A DNA stretch of 64,000 nt from Halictus rubicundus (GCF_050948215.1 NC_135150.1:23043943-23107942); one strand, 5' to 3'; shown: positions 39,701 to 45,770, counted from the first letter of the stretch. Numbers and translations: made by a program. Notes: a model not told the origin generated them from the sequence alone.

Positions 39701-42700
39701 CGACTTGAATTATTAAACGAGTGAATGATTAAACCATGCTACGAGTATATTAAGGTAACTTTTGGTACACCTAGAACAACTCTCGCGTCAGGGAACTATC
39801 CTAAGCCCTCGGGAAATTTATAGTCTTCCTAATACCTTTGGAATTCTGGCCCTTGTTATTACTAAGGGCCTTGGAATGTGAGCCTTGCAGAATCTTCGAG
39901 GTAGATTGGAAAATCTATACTATAATTTAGTAGATGGTGAATATAGTTTGAAATTATCAAGAAAATGGTAATCGGTGATTCTTTAGAAAGCACCACTCAT
40001 CTCTGATTTCGTTAAAATATAAATATGTTATAGATTTTGACATTCTGAACAACTTTTTCCTGTCCCAATATAGGGGGGTTGATTTTAATTTTCGACATAT
40101 TCGCAAATAACTATTGCTAATACTGTATTGAATTTTCCGTATTCCTGCACGCTCCGTGGCAAGGATGTTGTTATATTATATTATTCTTTTCTTTGCTCTT
40201 TTCGTAAAAGTATTTGCAGATTTGTCTGCGTATCTTTTGATTGCAATCGGCAATTTTTGCGATTGCATCGGCTTCAAATTGGAAGACAAGTTGAAATGAA
40301 ACGTGATAATAAAGAGTTCATTACATATTAATTAATTCATTATATATTCATCTCCTGTTCCGGCGCGGCGTCTGTTTACTTTTTGTTTTTGTAATCACGC
40401 CGTGGAGATGAGAGAGAAAACAGAGTCTCACTCTGGCCATACGTATGTAAGGTGAGCTTTCAATTTTGAAAGCGACCCCCCTATATTGGAAAAGGAAAAA
40501 GTTGTTCAAAACGCGTAGCTGCACAACATATTTCAATTTCATCGAAATCGGAGATGAGTGGTGCTTTCTAAATAATCACCGGGTCATCTTTCACGATCGG
40601 TAGCGCTACCAATGGGAAAGAAAATGAGACGTGACTCGTAGAAATATTCTCTACCGTTGTTCCAGCATTTAAATTTTTGCTGCATGCCGCGGCAAAAATG
40701 GCGACGGTCCGCCATCCAGCCCCCGTTGGTTTTCCCGTCACGTTTAACCGCACTCTTTAAACAAAAACCAAAACAGTTTCGAATCGACTTACCGCAGGTG
40801 CAGCGGAATGGCGTCGCGGTATTGGCGGTGGGACGCCACTTCCGGTAGGTGGTGGTTCCGGAAGCAGGGAGGTCCGCGCCGGCAGCTCGACGCTGTGGAT
40901 TCTGCTCTGTCTGAAATCCGCAGATAAAACGGGCGTCGTCGTCTAAAAATCAACCGACACGAGACACGTCCGCTTCCGAAGCGATGATCGATAACGCGTC
41001 GCGAAACGTCGATAATGCCAGGAGAGCCAATAACTCGCGAGTACGCCGGTCGATCGTTGAATATCTCGTTACCTTTGAAGGATCGCGCTCTTCAATTAAG
41101 TAGCCCGATTCGCCGGCTGGCCCTTTGATCGAGCGGATTTCCTTCGCGAGAGCCCCGAATCCCAGATAATTACCGTTCCGTTAAAGTCGATGCGTCGCAC
41201 AGTGGTCCCAAATCGCCAAAACGTTCTCAAAACCTCACAACTTATTAAAAAATTATTGGTTCTGCTTGAAAATTGGTATTAGGCCGTTTTTCTCTGATCA
41301 CGAATCTGAACTTGAAGTTAGAAAATTCGCTGTCTCATAGTGACCTGAACGAGGAGAAAGACTAATTCTCCCGATAGCAAACTTTACCCTTTGTATTGTA
41401 TAAAGTAGGTATTCTATTCGCACTTCATAGTTCCCAAAGAAGAAAGGATTGAAGAATTGCTGGTCTTTTTACGTACAATAAGATGCCATGATCAAAAATA
41501 TAGGTTTCCATTTGAGAAAACAAAGTTGACCTTCAAATGACCTTGAAAACGCCATACAAATAAAAAACTGATACGCCTTGGACACCTGTGTTACACTTTT
41601 TTAATATCTTTCATACTTTTCGAGATATTCGGGGCTGGAAAGTTTTCAAATGAATAGCCGGTATAAAAACGGCGTTCCTGTTTGAAAAATATAAACAAAT
41701 TTCGAATATATGATTCTTTATAGAAAAATTGACGTTCTATTCAAAATCTGTTTAAATTTTAGAGAAAGACTTAGTGCATATCTCTCACAGTTTGACAAGA
41801 GATGCAAGGAAAGCACATAAAATACCTACTCTGCGTTACAAAAAACAGTGTGTTACGACCACAGAGGCACCTAGGGGCAGCTAATTTTTTTTTTTTTGGA
41901 ATTGCAAGATAATACTATGTAGTAGAAGCTCCAACAAGTTTTAGCGATAGACCGTGTGAGACTTGCAACTTTTACTCTACATCTTAAACATTTATGCCTT
42001 CACTTTTACTCTCTCTTATCCATACATAATTATCAGTTAACAATAAACATTTGGCACCAAAAACTATGCAACTTACCTCCACAACCAGCATTCATAATGC
42101 ACAATTATAATCGAAACGTTTCAACAGAATTTGTACACTGTGCACTTAAAATTCGCAATGTGCTTCACAAGCTTCAAAAGGTACGGTCTAATGAACTCGA
42201 AGTTCGGACTGTGACTGTTGGTCAGGTATAAAAAAAACGACCTTTTTGCTGTTTACCCCCACTTAGAAACACTCTTAGAGTAACCAACCCCATACTTAAC
42301 CCTTTGCACTCGAGTGGTGACTCTGATGCACCACTAGAAACTGTTGTGGCATTATTTCAAAGAAATTGCAAAAAATATTACAAAATATTTGTTACATTAC
42401 AAAATTTGTATTCAATAAAGTACTAAACATTTAAATATTATATGTGGAAATCGGATCAGTTTCGTACGAATAAAATGAAAATATTCCAAGACGGAAGAAG
42501 AATTTAGTTTTAGAATGAAGATAGCGCCGAGTGCAAAAGGGTTAAAACTTACCTAGCTGAAAGTTCATATTTTGGGACCACTGCGCGTCGCAACGTCGGA
42601 CGCGGGGATGAACGGCGCAGGAATTTCGCCGTGGCAAGCTCGAACAATCTCGTTATTCCAATTAACGCGCGAGAGCCGTTTGCCGCCGCGAACGGAGGAC

Positions 42701-43036
42701 GTCTTCGCGATTAAACGTCCCGCTGCGTCCGCACGGGGAACATCCGCACGGTTTGCCGGCTCCCGACGGAGAATCAAGGAAAAACCGAAGAAAAATAGCG
42801 GGAGTGGTAAACGGATTAACCGCGTGCAAAAAGTTTCAGAACAAAAGTTTCACCGGTGCACAGTCCGCAGGAATCGCTAAGCGAAACAGCACCGTTGCCT
42901 CGTGCTTTTTCAAGAGTACCGTCGTCGAGGGCAACCGAGAGGAGGAGGATAGACTAAATTGAAAAAGATTACTTTTTAATTACCTCGGCTGGCGCGTGGG
43001 ACTCGTATCGCCGCCGTGAGCCTCCGTTCCGGACAT
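6555..43036 (-). CDS. Corin: Corin-like type II transmembrane serine protease, 18 coding exons
   Basis: Joined coding exons (minus strand, 5' to 3'): 43036-42984, 40910-40793, 36608-36142, 31977-31720, 30019-29655, 28473-28349, 22456-22330, 17607-17456, 16615-16417, 15531-15379, 9833-9540, 9205-9064, 8862-8711, 8622-8433, 8071-7912, 7548-7425, 7351-7203, 6743-6555. All introns are GT/AG, phases agree at every join, and the total is 3417 nt (1138 aa plus TAA). Layout: proline-rich tail 35-75, three EELQ motifs at 170, 268 and 300, membrane segment about 482-503, Frizzled domain about 543-657, LDLa 674-707 and 710-770, SRCR 771-869, activation site R885/I886, trypsin domain 886-1138 with His928, Asp980, Ser1079 and S1-pocket Asp1073. 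Mammalian corin activates pro-atrial natriuretic peptide; insects lack a clear ANP, so the substrate here is unknown. The protein should sit in the plasma membrane with the protease outside. Mammalian corin has two Frizzled and eight LDLa modules, so this is a shorter version. Family assignment rests on domain order. Confidence 0.88.
6744..7202 (-). other. Corin: Corin intron
   Basis: 459-nt intron between the CQ and GDSGG exons. AT-rich, with several loose variants of 'GGAATTCTAAGG' (6850-7090) but no other feature seen. Confidence 0.7.
7203..7351 (-). CDS. Corin: Corin exon, trypsin domain S1 pocket (residues 1027-1076)
   Basis: Acceptor AATCTTACAG, donor GTAAAT. It encodes EVRVPVLNREICN, TDGMICAGY and GGKDACQ. 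Asp1073, six residues before the catalytic serine, predicts trypsin-like cleavage after Arg or Lys. The border falls exactly between CQ and GDSGG. Confidence 0.93.
7425..7548 (-). CDS. Corin: Corin exon, trypsin domain (residues 986-1027)
   Basis: Acceptor CTTCTGTCAG, donor GTACGT. It encodes LRPVCLPP (C1000, tether cysteine) and VCTVIGWGK, both standard S1-family blocks. The following intron is only 73 nt. Confidence 0.92.
7549..7911 (-). other. Corin: Corin intron carrying a 71-bp TTAA element
   Basis: 363-nt intron within the protease domain. It contains the miniature element at 7618-7688; nothing else was seen. Confidence 0.75.
7618..7688. mobile_element. TTAA family 1 element, 71-bp minimal copy
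   Basis: Bounded by TTAA (7614-7617 and 7689-7692). Ends are CCCTTTGCACTCGG and its inverse. Reverse complement of the copy at 36946-37016, with only about three differences over 71 bp. CCC-type ends with TTAA fit piggyBac-type elements. It is nearly palindromic. Confidence 0.85.
7912..8071 (-). CDS. Corin: Corin exon, catalytic Asp (residues 932-985)
   Basis: Acceptor GATGCTGTTTAG, donor GTAGCT. It encodes SGWTIQLGITRRHSHTY and NYNLGIAYDNDVALFQ, where Asp980 in DNDVAL is the catalytic aspartate. NYS at 934-936 is a possible N-glycosylation site. Confidence 0.93.
8072..8432 (-). other. Corin: Corin intron
   Basis: 361-nt intron between the His and Asp exons; no repeat or other feature seen. 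Confidence 0.7.
8433..8622 (-). CDS. Corin: Corin exon, activation site and catalytic His (residues 869-932)
   Basis: Acceptor AATGATCTAG, donor GTGAGT. It encodes the zymogen linker starting at C870, the trypsin-type activation sequence KTRIVGG (cut expected between R885 and I886) and LTAGHC with catalytic His928. C870 is expected to pair with C1000 of the protease domain, so the stem stays tethered after cleavage. Confidence 0.93.
8711..8862 (-). CDS. Corin: Corin exon, second half of SRCR domain (residues 818-869)
   Basis: Acceptor TTTTTGTTGCAG, donor GTAGCA (a weak donor, but it is the one that restores phase). It encodes VADSSKLTTYDTN and ends KCSEYA, leading to the CGRRR of the next exon. 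Only four cysteines are seen across the two SRCR exons, fewer than the usual six to eight, as in other protease-linked SRCR domains that are reduced. Confidence 0.84.
9064..9205 (-). CDS. Corin: Corin exon, first half of SRCR domain (residues 771-818)
   Basis: Acceptor GTCGTTCCAG, donor GTAAGA. It encodes LRLSKRNGDTAEGRLEVFH and TICAKLGYT, the opening strands and the CxxLGY-type block of a scavenger-receptor cysteine-rich domain. Both splice joins split codons in phase. Confidence 0.87.
9206..9539 (-). other. Corin: Corin intron
   Basis: 334-nt intron between the LDLa and SRCR exons; nothing notable seen. Confidence 0.7.
9540..9833 (-). CDS. Corin: Corin exon, two LDLa modules (residues 673-771)
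   Basis: Acceptor CGCGTTGCACAG, donor GTAAGT. The first LDL-receptor class A module (674-707) has all six cysteines and the calcium-binding acidic cluster (DCADHSDEIGC). The second ends CDGVMDCPWGQDERYC and keeps five closely spaced cysteines; its likely first cysteine, C710, lies 33 residues before the next, so its first loop is much longer than usual. LDLa modules bind calcium and often ligands; their partner here is unknown. Confidence 0.9.
9834..15378 (-). other. Corin: Corin intron, 5.5 kb
   Basis: Long intron between the Frizzled and LDLa exons. It contains a direct duplication (9931-10309). The remainder, including CpG-rich 12200-12500 and 13670-14100, has only short open frames with no recognised domain. 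Corin-type proteins often have more LDLa modules; I looked for additional cysteine-rich exons here and saw none. Confidence 0.6.
9931..10309. repeat. Two-copy direct repeat, about 178 bp each
   Basis: Copies 9931-10109 and 10133-10309 share long near-identical blocks, for example GAAAAATTGTGTACGATAG and the run through TTCATAAGTATAGCCTG. The copies differ mainly at the 5' end. They are separated by about 23 bp and lie 100 bp inside the intron from the LDLa exon. Confidence 0.9.
15379..15531 (-). CDS. Corin: Corin exon, end of Frizzled domain (residues 622-673)
   Basis: Acceptor TTTTTCCAG, donor GTAAGT. It encodes TKRRCGFFLDVFGLTLPQ, then LECEKFP and DECVG, the last three cysteines of the Frizzled domain. 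The split codons at each border form Gln622 and Val673 with the neighbouring exons. It ends just before the first LDLa cysteine, a typical exon-domain boundary. Confidence 0.88.
15532..16416 (-). other. Corin: Corin intron within Frizzled domain, mostly a TTAA element
   Basis: 885-nt intron. More than half is the TTAA family 3 element at 15840-16346; the rest shows nothing. Confidence 0.7.
15840..16346. mobile_element. TTAA family 3 element, longest copy
   Basis: Ends are GAGCCAAGACTCCG and CCTGGGCTC, with TTAA intact on the right (16347-16350) and TCAA on the left. Shares blocks such as GATAAGGTAGAGTGACTACG and the AAAGTCACGTGACTACC end with copies at 19454 and 23199. No transposase frame. 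Confidence 0.75.
16417..16615 (-). CDS. Corin: Corin exon, Frizzled domain core (residues 556-622)
   Basis: It encodes IPYNFTVFPNYMG, then the LELYDTVIEVKC, LFLCSVFVPKC and PCRSLC blocks of a Frizzled domain. The acceptor at 16616-16618 (GGTTCCTCCAG) was chosen over an upstream CAG at 16654 because only it restores phase 0 with the preceding exon and gives the usual domain sequence. Donor GTGAGT. Cys570 is an additional cysteine beyond the ten of a standard Frizzled domain. Confidence 0.88.
16616..17455 (-). other. Corin: Corin intron within Frizzled domain
   Basis: 840-nt intron; no repeat or other feature recognised. Confidence 0.65.
17456..17607 (-). CDS. Corin: Corin exon, stem and start of Frizzled domain (residues 505-555)
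   Basis: Acceptor TCAAAATAG, donor GTAAAC. After a short stem it encodes GVCLPIIVTFCKYHK, the first two cysteines (C543, C551) of a Frizzled cysteine-rich domain. The next exon supplies the expected IPYNFTVFPN continuation. Both joins keep phase. Confidence 0.84.
19454..19777. mobile_element. TTAA family 3 element
   Basis: Bounded by TTAA at 19450-19453 and 19778-19781. Ends GAGCTAAGACTCCG and CCCTTGGCTC are inverted repeats. Internal blocks match 15840-16346 and 23199-23506. Confidence 0.8.
19790..19985. repeat. Dispersed repeat related to 120-309
   Basis: Shares GCACGAATCGAGGG and the AAAGTTACCCTCTC block with the left edge of the window and has comparable flanking sequence. It lies directly beside a TTAA element and the mariner-like element, so this 900-bp stretch is wholly repeat-derived. 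Type not identified. Confidence 0.5.
20055..20367. mobile_element. Mariner-like miniature element flanked by TA
   Basis: Terminal inverted repeats of about 26 bp begin CAGTGAATTCTC and run through a GAGTCAGT block on the left and its inverse on the right, with a mismatch or two. TA dinucleotides lie at 20053-20054 and 20368-20369, the target duplication of Tc1/mariner elements. No transposase. Confidence 0.82.
21258..21477. mobile_element. Inverted-repeat miniature element
   Basis: Perfect 17-bp arms TTCGATATAAGACGATG at 21258-21274 and inverted at 21461-21477. The right end resembles 56680-56735, so this is a multicopy family. Confidence 0.65.
22330..22456 (-). CDS. Corin: Corin exon, transmembrane segment (residues 463-505)
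   Basis: Acceptor AAATGGTTTCAG, donor GTGAGC. It encodes a basic juxtamembrane stretch (GRLRFRF) and the hydrophobic run VFFNVVALLIIAGGLAVYF at about 485-503. Basic residues on the N-terminal side predict the N-terminus inside and the C-terminus outside, the type II topology of corin-like proteases. The upstream intron sequence next to this acceptor belongs to the first copy of a 150-bp tandem repeat (22487-22930). Confidence 0.88.
22487..22930. repeat. Tandem repeat, about 150-155 bp, three copies
   Basis: CGCGGTCA recurs at 22498, 22653 and 22803. Copies two and three are almost identical, sharing TAATCTGGGTAATTGGGTAG and the GGGCCCCCTACGCGG block; copy one is more diverged and ends about 40 bp from the acceptor of the membrane-segment exon. 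Confidence 0.88.
23199..23506. mobile_element. TTAA family 3 element
   Basis: Bounded by TTAA at 23195-23198 and 23507-23510. Left end GAGCCAAGACTTCG, right end GGTTGGCCC (one mismatch). Internal sequence matches the copies at 15840 and 19454. Confidence 0.78.
24076..24623. mobile_element. Diverged TTAA family 1 element, possibly with insertion
   Basis: Starts after TTAA (24072-24075) with CCCTCAGTACTCGAG and follows the family 1 sequence (GACCCCGAGACGCCACTAAA) for about 150 bp. The middle resembles the element at 47646-47948 (ACTTCCTG...ACCCGACGGATCTCT). A GGG-TTAA at about 24621-24627 could be the right end. Right boundary is tentative. Confidence 0.45.
26901..27312. mobile_element. TTAA family 2 element, interrupted copy
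   Basis: Follows TTAA (26897-26900); begins CACTTTGAACGCCCAACTAG and ends near CGAACGTGTTAG. Matches 51271-51505 at both ends, but the middle has additional unrelated sequence (about 26960-27180), suggesting a nested insertion. Confidence 0.6.
27462..27514. repeat. Short inverted repeat
   Basis: CCGCCATATACGCGGCAT and the inverse of ATGCCGCTTATATGGCGG form arms of about 18 bp with one or two mismatches around a short spacer. Confidence 0.6.
28349..28473 (-). CDS. Corin: Corin exon, juxtamembrane tail (residues 421-462)
   Basis: Acceptor GAACGATCAG just above 28473 (a second CAG four bases further in would break phase), donor GTAAGC. It encodes RALVSEPETSGRTITKSTST and a serine-rich stretch ending SSSLHHK. 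Next to the exon the plus strand has an 11-base G run (28267-28277) and short CpG-rich sequence. Phase joins cleanly to the membrane-segment exon. Confidence 0.78.
28474..29654 (-). other. Corin: Corin intron
   Basis: 1181-nt intron. It contains a TTAA family 2 element (29412-29619) close to the donor of the 29655 exon; the rest is AT-rich with nothing recognised. Confidence 0.65.
29412..29619. mobile_element. TTAA family 2 element
   Basis: TTAA at 29408-29411 and 29620-29623. Starts CACGTTAATTGCCACGTCG, contains GGGTGACGGAATTATTTGTC and ends TTTCAAAGTG. Orientation is opposite to the copy at 51271. Its right end is only about 30 bp from the exon donor. Confidence 0.75.
29655..30019 (-). CDS. 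Corin: Corin exon, cytoplasmic tail with EELQ motif 3 (residues 299-421)
   Basis: Acceptor TCGAACAATCAG, donor GTAAAT. The exon opens directly with the third motif, YEELQRASQDLERRLH at residue 300, then a charged helical segment (KYEAEMDRARSILQ) and a long serine/proline-rich, probably disordered stretch (PPPLSTISQSPVPKP). The donor splits a codon after its first base, which the next exon completes as Asp. The tail contains many potential serine phosphorylation sites, but no kinase motif is distinctive enough to name. Confidence 0.85.
30110..31190. repeat. Tandem array, 124-125 bp unit, about six copies plus a split copy
   Basis: TTCC(C/A)ATTCTTTAAAAGTG recurs at 30112, 30532, 30656, 30780, 30905, 31030 and 31155. 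Spacing is 124-125 bp except for the first interval, which is 420 bp because a retrotransposon fragment (30163-30455) sits inside that unit. Copies are very similar, differing mostly in T-run length and a few bases. Confidence 0.93.
30163..30455 (+). mobile_element. 5'-truncated non-LTR retrotransposon 3' end
   Basis: Frame from about 30169 encodes PECTTCAVSNNIQHVLLECP, the CxxC...H...C pattern at the C-terminus of many non-LTR retrotransposon ORF2 proteins, then runs to a stop at about 30350. A 3' UTR of about 100 bp ends in an A-rich tract. It has inserted into the first unit of the tandem array: the unit reads straight through on either side. Only the last 60 or so codons remain, so it is inactive. 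Confidence 0.75.
31720..31977 (-). CDS. Corin: Corin exon, cytoplasmic tail with EELQ motif 2 (residues 213-299)
   Basis: Acceptor TGGTTCGACAG, donor GTAGAC, phase 2 at both ends. It encodes a lysine/glutamate-rich helical stretch with ETKF and then FEELQAASRKLERRLHE at residue 268. Both motifs are shared with the preceding exon, although their order is reversed, suggesting an exon-level duplication with divergence. The continuous reading frame, codon use and phase match to both neighbours support a real exon. Confidence 0.83.
31978..36141 (-). other. Corin: Corin intron, 4.2 kb
   Basis: Intron between the first and second EELQ exons. It contains one TTAA family 1 element (33722-33961). 34110-34670 and 34930-35220 are CpG-richer with open frames lacking any recognised domain. 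Nothing else seen. Confidence 0.6.
33722..33961. mobile_element. TTAA family 1 element, 240 bp
   Basis: TTAA at 33718-33721 and 33962-33965. Begins CCCTTAGCACTCGAATGGTG, ends CCAAGTGCAAAGGG. Interior matches 42300-42541 over most of its length (ACATTTAAATATTA, GGAAATCGGATCAGTTTCGT in the sister copy). Confidence 0.85.
36142..36608 (-). CDS. Corin: Corin exon, cytoplasmic tail with EELQ motif 1 (residues 58-213)
   Basis: Largest coding exon (467 nt). Acceptor TTGTTGATGCAG, donor GTGAGA. It begins with the second half of the proline-rich stretch, then an acidic, serine/threonine-rich segment, then FEELQKASRDLEKRLHE at residue 170 and a charged, helix-prone stretch containing ETKF. The EELQ motif recurs in the next two exons. 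I know of no named domain for it; it looks like a short coiled coil. Confidence 0.85.
36946..37016. mobile_element. TTAA family 1 element, 71-bp minimal copy (inverted)
   Basis: TTAA at 36942-36945 and 37017-37020. Reverse complement of 7618-7688 with about three differences and identical length. Confidence 0.85.
37280..37527. mobile_element. TTAA family 1 element, 248 bp
   Basis: TTAA at 37276-37279 and 37528-37531. Starts CCCTTAGCACTCGAATGGCG, ends TTCGAGTGCAAAGGG. It is the same subtype as the inverted copy at 57478-57721. Confidence 0.84.
37884..37907. repeat. (GA)n microsatellite
   Basis: About 12 uninterrupted GA units. Confidence 0.9.
38935..39560 (+). pseudogene. Broken non-LTR retrotransposon ORF2 fragment
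   Basis: The frame starting about 38929 encodes VVVWGWEERWKVETMQES followed by RWVLGLEWVTPGYMIREE, a pattern I associate with the region after the reverse-transcriptase core in non-LTR retrotransposons of ants and bees. The frame shifts near 39095-39105 (in an A run) and later has in-frame stops. The remaining 400 bp are very purine-rich (GA-rich coding style on the plus strand) and degenerate. Only a dead 3' portion is present. Confidence 0.68.
39974..40580. mobile_element. Inverted-repeat element with about 115-bp arms
   Basis: Left arm 39974-40090 and right arm 40462-40580 are inverted copies, for example GAAAGCACCACTCATCTC against GAGATGAGTGGTGCTTTC, and CCCAATATAGGGGGGTT against its inverse. 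The interior (40170-40330) is duplicated at 43477-43640. Confidence 0.78.
40793..40910 (-). CDS. Corin: Corin exon, proline-rich tail (residues 19-57)
   Basis: Acceptor GATTTCAG and donor GTAAGT. It encodes QSRIHSVELPARTSLLPE followed by a proline-rich run containing PPPIPRR. The next exon continues VAPPPIPLRPPAIPKRR, so the two exons together form one basic proline-rich stretch. PPIPRR and PAIPKR fit the class II SH3-ligand pattern PxxPxR; that reading is an inference. It is cytoplasmic by topology. Confidence 0.8.
40911..42983 (-). other. Corin: Corin first visible intron, 2.1 kb
   Basis: Holds one TTAA family 1 element (42300-42541). The rest is AT-rich; 41000-41170 and 42570-42960 are CpG-richer, with no recognised feature. 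Confidence 0.65.
42300..42541. mobile_element. TTAA family 1 element, 242 bp
   Basis: TTAA at 42296-42299 and 42542-42545. Starts CCCTTTGCACTCGAGTGGTG, ends GCCGAGTGCAAAAGGG. Sister of 33722-33961. Confidence 0.85.
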
Positions 43037-43044
43037 TTTAATCT
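42984..43044 (-). CDS. Corin: Corin exon with start codon (residues 1-18)
   Basis: The acceptor (TTATTGATTTCAG) lies just above 43044. The exon has 8 untranslated bases, then ATG at 43036-43034 in a good insect context (TTAAAATG). It encodes MSGTEAHGGDTSPTRQP plus two bases of the next codon, and ends at a GT donor (GTAATT, GT at 42983-42982). Phase matches exon 40910-40793. There is no in-frame stop between the acceptor and the ATG, so a longer N-terminus from an upstream exon is not excluded. No signal peptide is present, as expected for a type II membrane protein. Confidence 0.78.
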
Positions 43045-43476
43045 CTGAAATCAATAACAGAAAACGAAGATCCATCGTTAATGAACAGTTTGCTGCGACG
43101 GCACTTAGGCGCGCGCGAGCCTCGCTGCGAAAACGCGCCGGACAGTTTCCGCCGGGTTCGACAAACACTCGCCGCCACGGCGGAAGTTAATTATTTCGCG
43201 TAATTACGCCCGCGCGCGCGCAGCTTTTAAATCGGCCTCGCCTCGCCGCCTCTGCGAAACACCTACCGCGGAATTGGCAGTAAGCATTCCCCGTGAAGAT
43301 TCTCCGCTTAAGCACGCTCGTGCATTCTTTTCGCCTAATTCGATTTAATTCTCGAAGGAGAACTGCTCCGTTAAACGAATCAGCGTGCGTCGATTGCTTT
43401 TTACTTTAGAGGGGCCGTCGAACGCGTGATTTTAATTCCCACCGTTTTCGGAACAATGTAGAGGGACCCTTATTTT

Positions 43477-43640
43477 TTGATTTCTTTGCTTTCTTCGTAA
43501 AAATATTTGCAGATTTGTCTGCTTATCGTTTGATTGTAATCGGCAATTTTTGCGATTGCGTCGGCTTTGAATTGGAAGACAAGTTGACACGCATGAATGG
43601 GGCGGTTCGACATGATAATGAAGAGTTCAACATGAATGTG
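43477..43640. repeat. Second copy of the interior of the 39974-40580 element
   Basis: Matches 40180-40330 over about 155 bp, sharing ATTTGCAGATTTGTCTGC, TCGGCAATTTTTGCGATTGC and TTGGAAGACAAGTTGA, with scattered substitutions. The inverted arms are not seen here. Confidence 0.8.
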
Positions 43641-44507
43641 ATACACTGTGTGTATCTTGATATGGATCGTATTCCTATCGTTATTGGTTTTACAGGATTG
43701 TCTTCTTTTGTATGAGAGAAGTTTGAAATTGTTCACACTCAACTGTGCTTTAGACACACATTCCGTGTGTTAAACACCGTTAACAAAATCTAAAAAGAAA
43801 ATATCAGAAAAATACATCGTAAAAGCTCTTCAAATGGTCTTTCCTGTAACCAGAACATTTCCTTCCATTCAACCATGATTACCATACTATCGTGAATACA
43901 AGTGTACCTCGTTAGATCGCTGTGAAACAAAAGCAACCGTTTCTAAATCAAAAATTTGTTTCCCATCCATTTGTGTTTGAAAGATATATCCCGTTAAAAT
44001 GGGGCATTGCAAATAAAGCACACTTTACAAATTTACATGTGTTAAACAGTTCACGAGTATCCACTGAAAATAATACGAAATATCGTATCGAGGTATTTCG
44101 TACAATTATTTTTAGTGGAACGCGAGAGCGAGCGTTGAAACGGAACGATCGAGCTATTTCATACTTTATGAACAAAGTAGTTAATGGACAAAATAGTGTG
44201 AAACCGCTGGCGAGGAAAAGCGCAGACACGTTCGGCGAGCCGAGCGAAGGGAAATGAAGATTAAACGGCGATCGAGATCGTTCACAATCGCGACCGGGGC
44301 CCGTGACGTTTAACCGAACGGGCGGACGGTTTGCGCATAGTGACAGTGCCACTTCGGCTCACTATCAAGTGAAAGCACTATTCAATTTCCTGCTATCTCA
44401 TCGGCGTGCACCCTTCCACGAGGGTCGGCCCTACCAGACTGCACCGGGAGGATCGATGTGCCGGCGCCCGCCCCCGCGTTCTCGACAAAAGCACTCCGCG
44501 CGCTGGT

Positions 44508-44577
44508 TCTCTCTCCCTCTCTCTCCCTTTCCCTCTCTCTCTCTCTCTCTCTCCCTCTCTCTTTCTCTCCCTCTCCC
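44508..44577. repeat. (CT)n microsatellite, imperfect
   Basis: About 70 bp of CT dinucleotides broken by C and T insertions. Confidence 0.9.
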
Positions 44578-44821
44578 TAACACTTCCGTTTTAAATACCC
44601 GTCATTTTCCTATACTCCTTTTATCCCAGCGTGCTCGGATGATCGGCGTGCTTTTTTTCCCAGTCGGCCCGGAACTGAAAAGCGCAGCGAATTACGATTG
44701 AACAGCTCTAATCGATGCACCGTCGATTTCGCGGAAACGAGCCCTTCGAGAAATCGAATGCGTTAAACAATGGTCTGGCTAAAAATACTCGCTTGTTGTG
44801 ACGGCATATCTATAAGTAGTA

Positions 44822-45043
44822 GACTGCGGATCTTTATGCGGAATAAAAATTTGTCCACCTGAAGTGCAACAGACTGGAGTGAAATAGAAATTGATCTTCT
44901 TTCTTGATATTTAAAAATTTAGTATAAAGTATTATATATAATAGTAATATATAGTAATATATATGTAATAGTATAAAGTATTTAAACATTTTTCTAATGT
45001 TTTACATTTTTGTCATCAATGCATAAAACCCGCAGTCTAATAA
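44822..45043. mobile_element. Miniature inverted-repeat element
   Basis: AGACTGCGGATCTTTATGCG at the left end and the inverse of GCATAAAACCCGCAGTCT at the right end form terminal inverted repeats. Related single ends occur at 4615-4634 (GCATAAAGATCCGCAGTCTA) and, more weakly, at 21060 and 28553. Confidence 0.6.
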
Positions 45044-45728
45044 TTTTAGTCGTGATAATGTTCAACATGTTTTTACACTTGATTCGAACACACAACGATA
45101 TCGATCCGACCAATATTACAATCTTTCTACGATTGCCAGCAGTCGGTAGTTTCTGTCCAAATAAAGATTCAAAGAGGCAAACGTGTACATTTTAATCTTC
45201 AAGGTGTTAGATCAAAATTTTTAAAGCCGCGAACCAACTGAAAATTCATTTCAATATTTTCAATATACCCTTTTCGTCAATCATGGAGATCTATAAAAAG
45301 CTGCCAGAAAATCGGAAACGATTGAATGCAACAAAAACTGGGAATCCAAAGTGGATTCCAAAAGTGAAATTTGGCACGCTCGGTACAATAGTACATTAAT
45401 TAATTCTAGACACGACTGCCGCACACACAAGCCTACAATCAGGAAATACAAAAACATGGAGTCTGAAAATTGTTAAATTCGAATTGAACTAATAATAGAA
45501 ATCCAGGCAAACAATTACTGTCCCCGCGTCACTGCGACTCTTCGATCCGGCGAAAAAAATCAAATCCGGTCACGTTGGAAAAAAAATTGACGTTCGGAAA
45601 AGCCGCAGCTGGCGCGTCGCGAATCGGACGATCGAAAGTTCACTGGATTTGATCGCGCAGCCGAAAGCTCGTCACGCGTTCTGGAATACAGAGAGGGAGG
45701 AATCACGGGAAAGCTCGAAGGGGAAAAC

Positions 45729-45729
<1 letters not shown>

Positions 45730-45770
<41 letters not shown>

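Larger units (their letters stand above)
36609..40792 (-). other. Corin: Corin intron, 4.2 kb, transposon-rich
   Basis: Intron inside the proline-rich tail region. It contains two TTAA family 1 elements, a (GA)n tract at 37884-37907, a broken non-LTR retrotransposon piece (38935-39560) and an inverted-repeat element (39974-40580). Confidence 0.65.
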
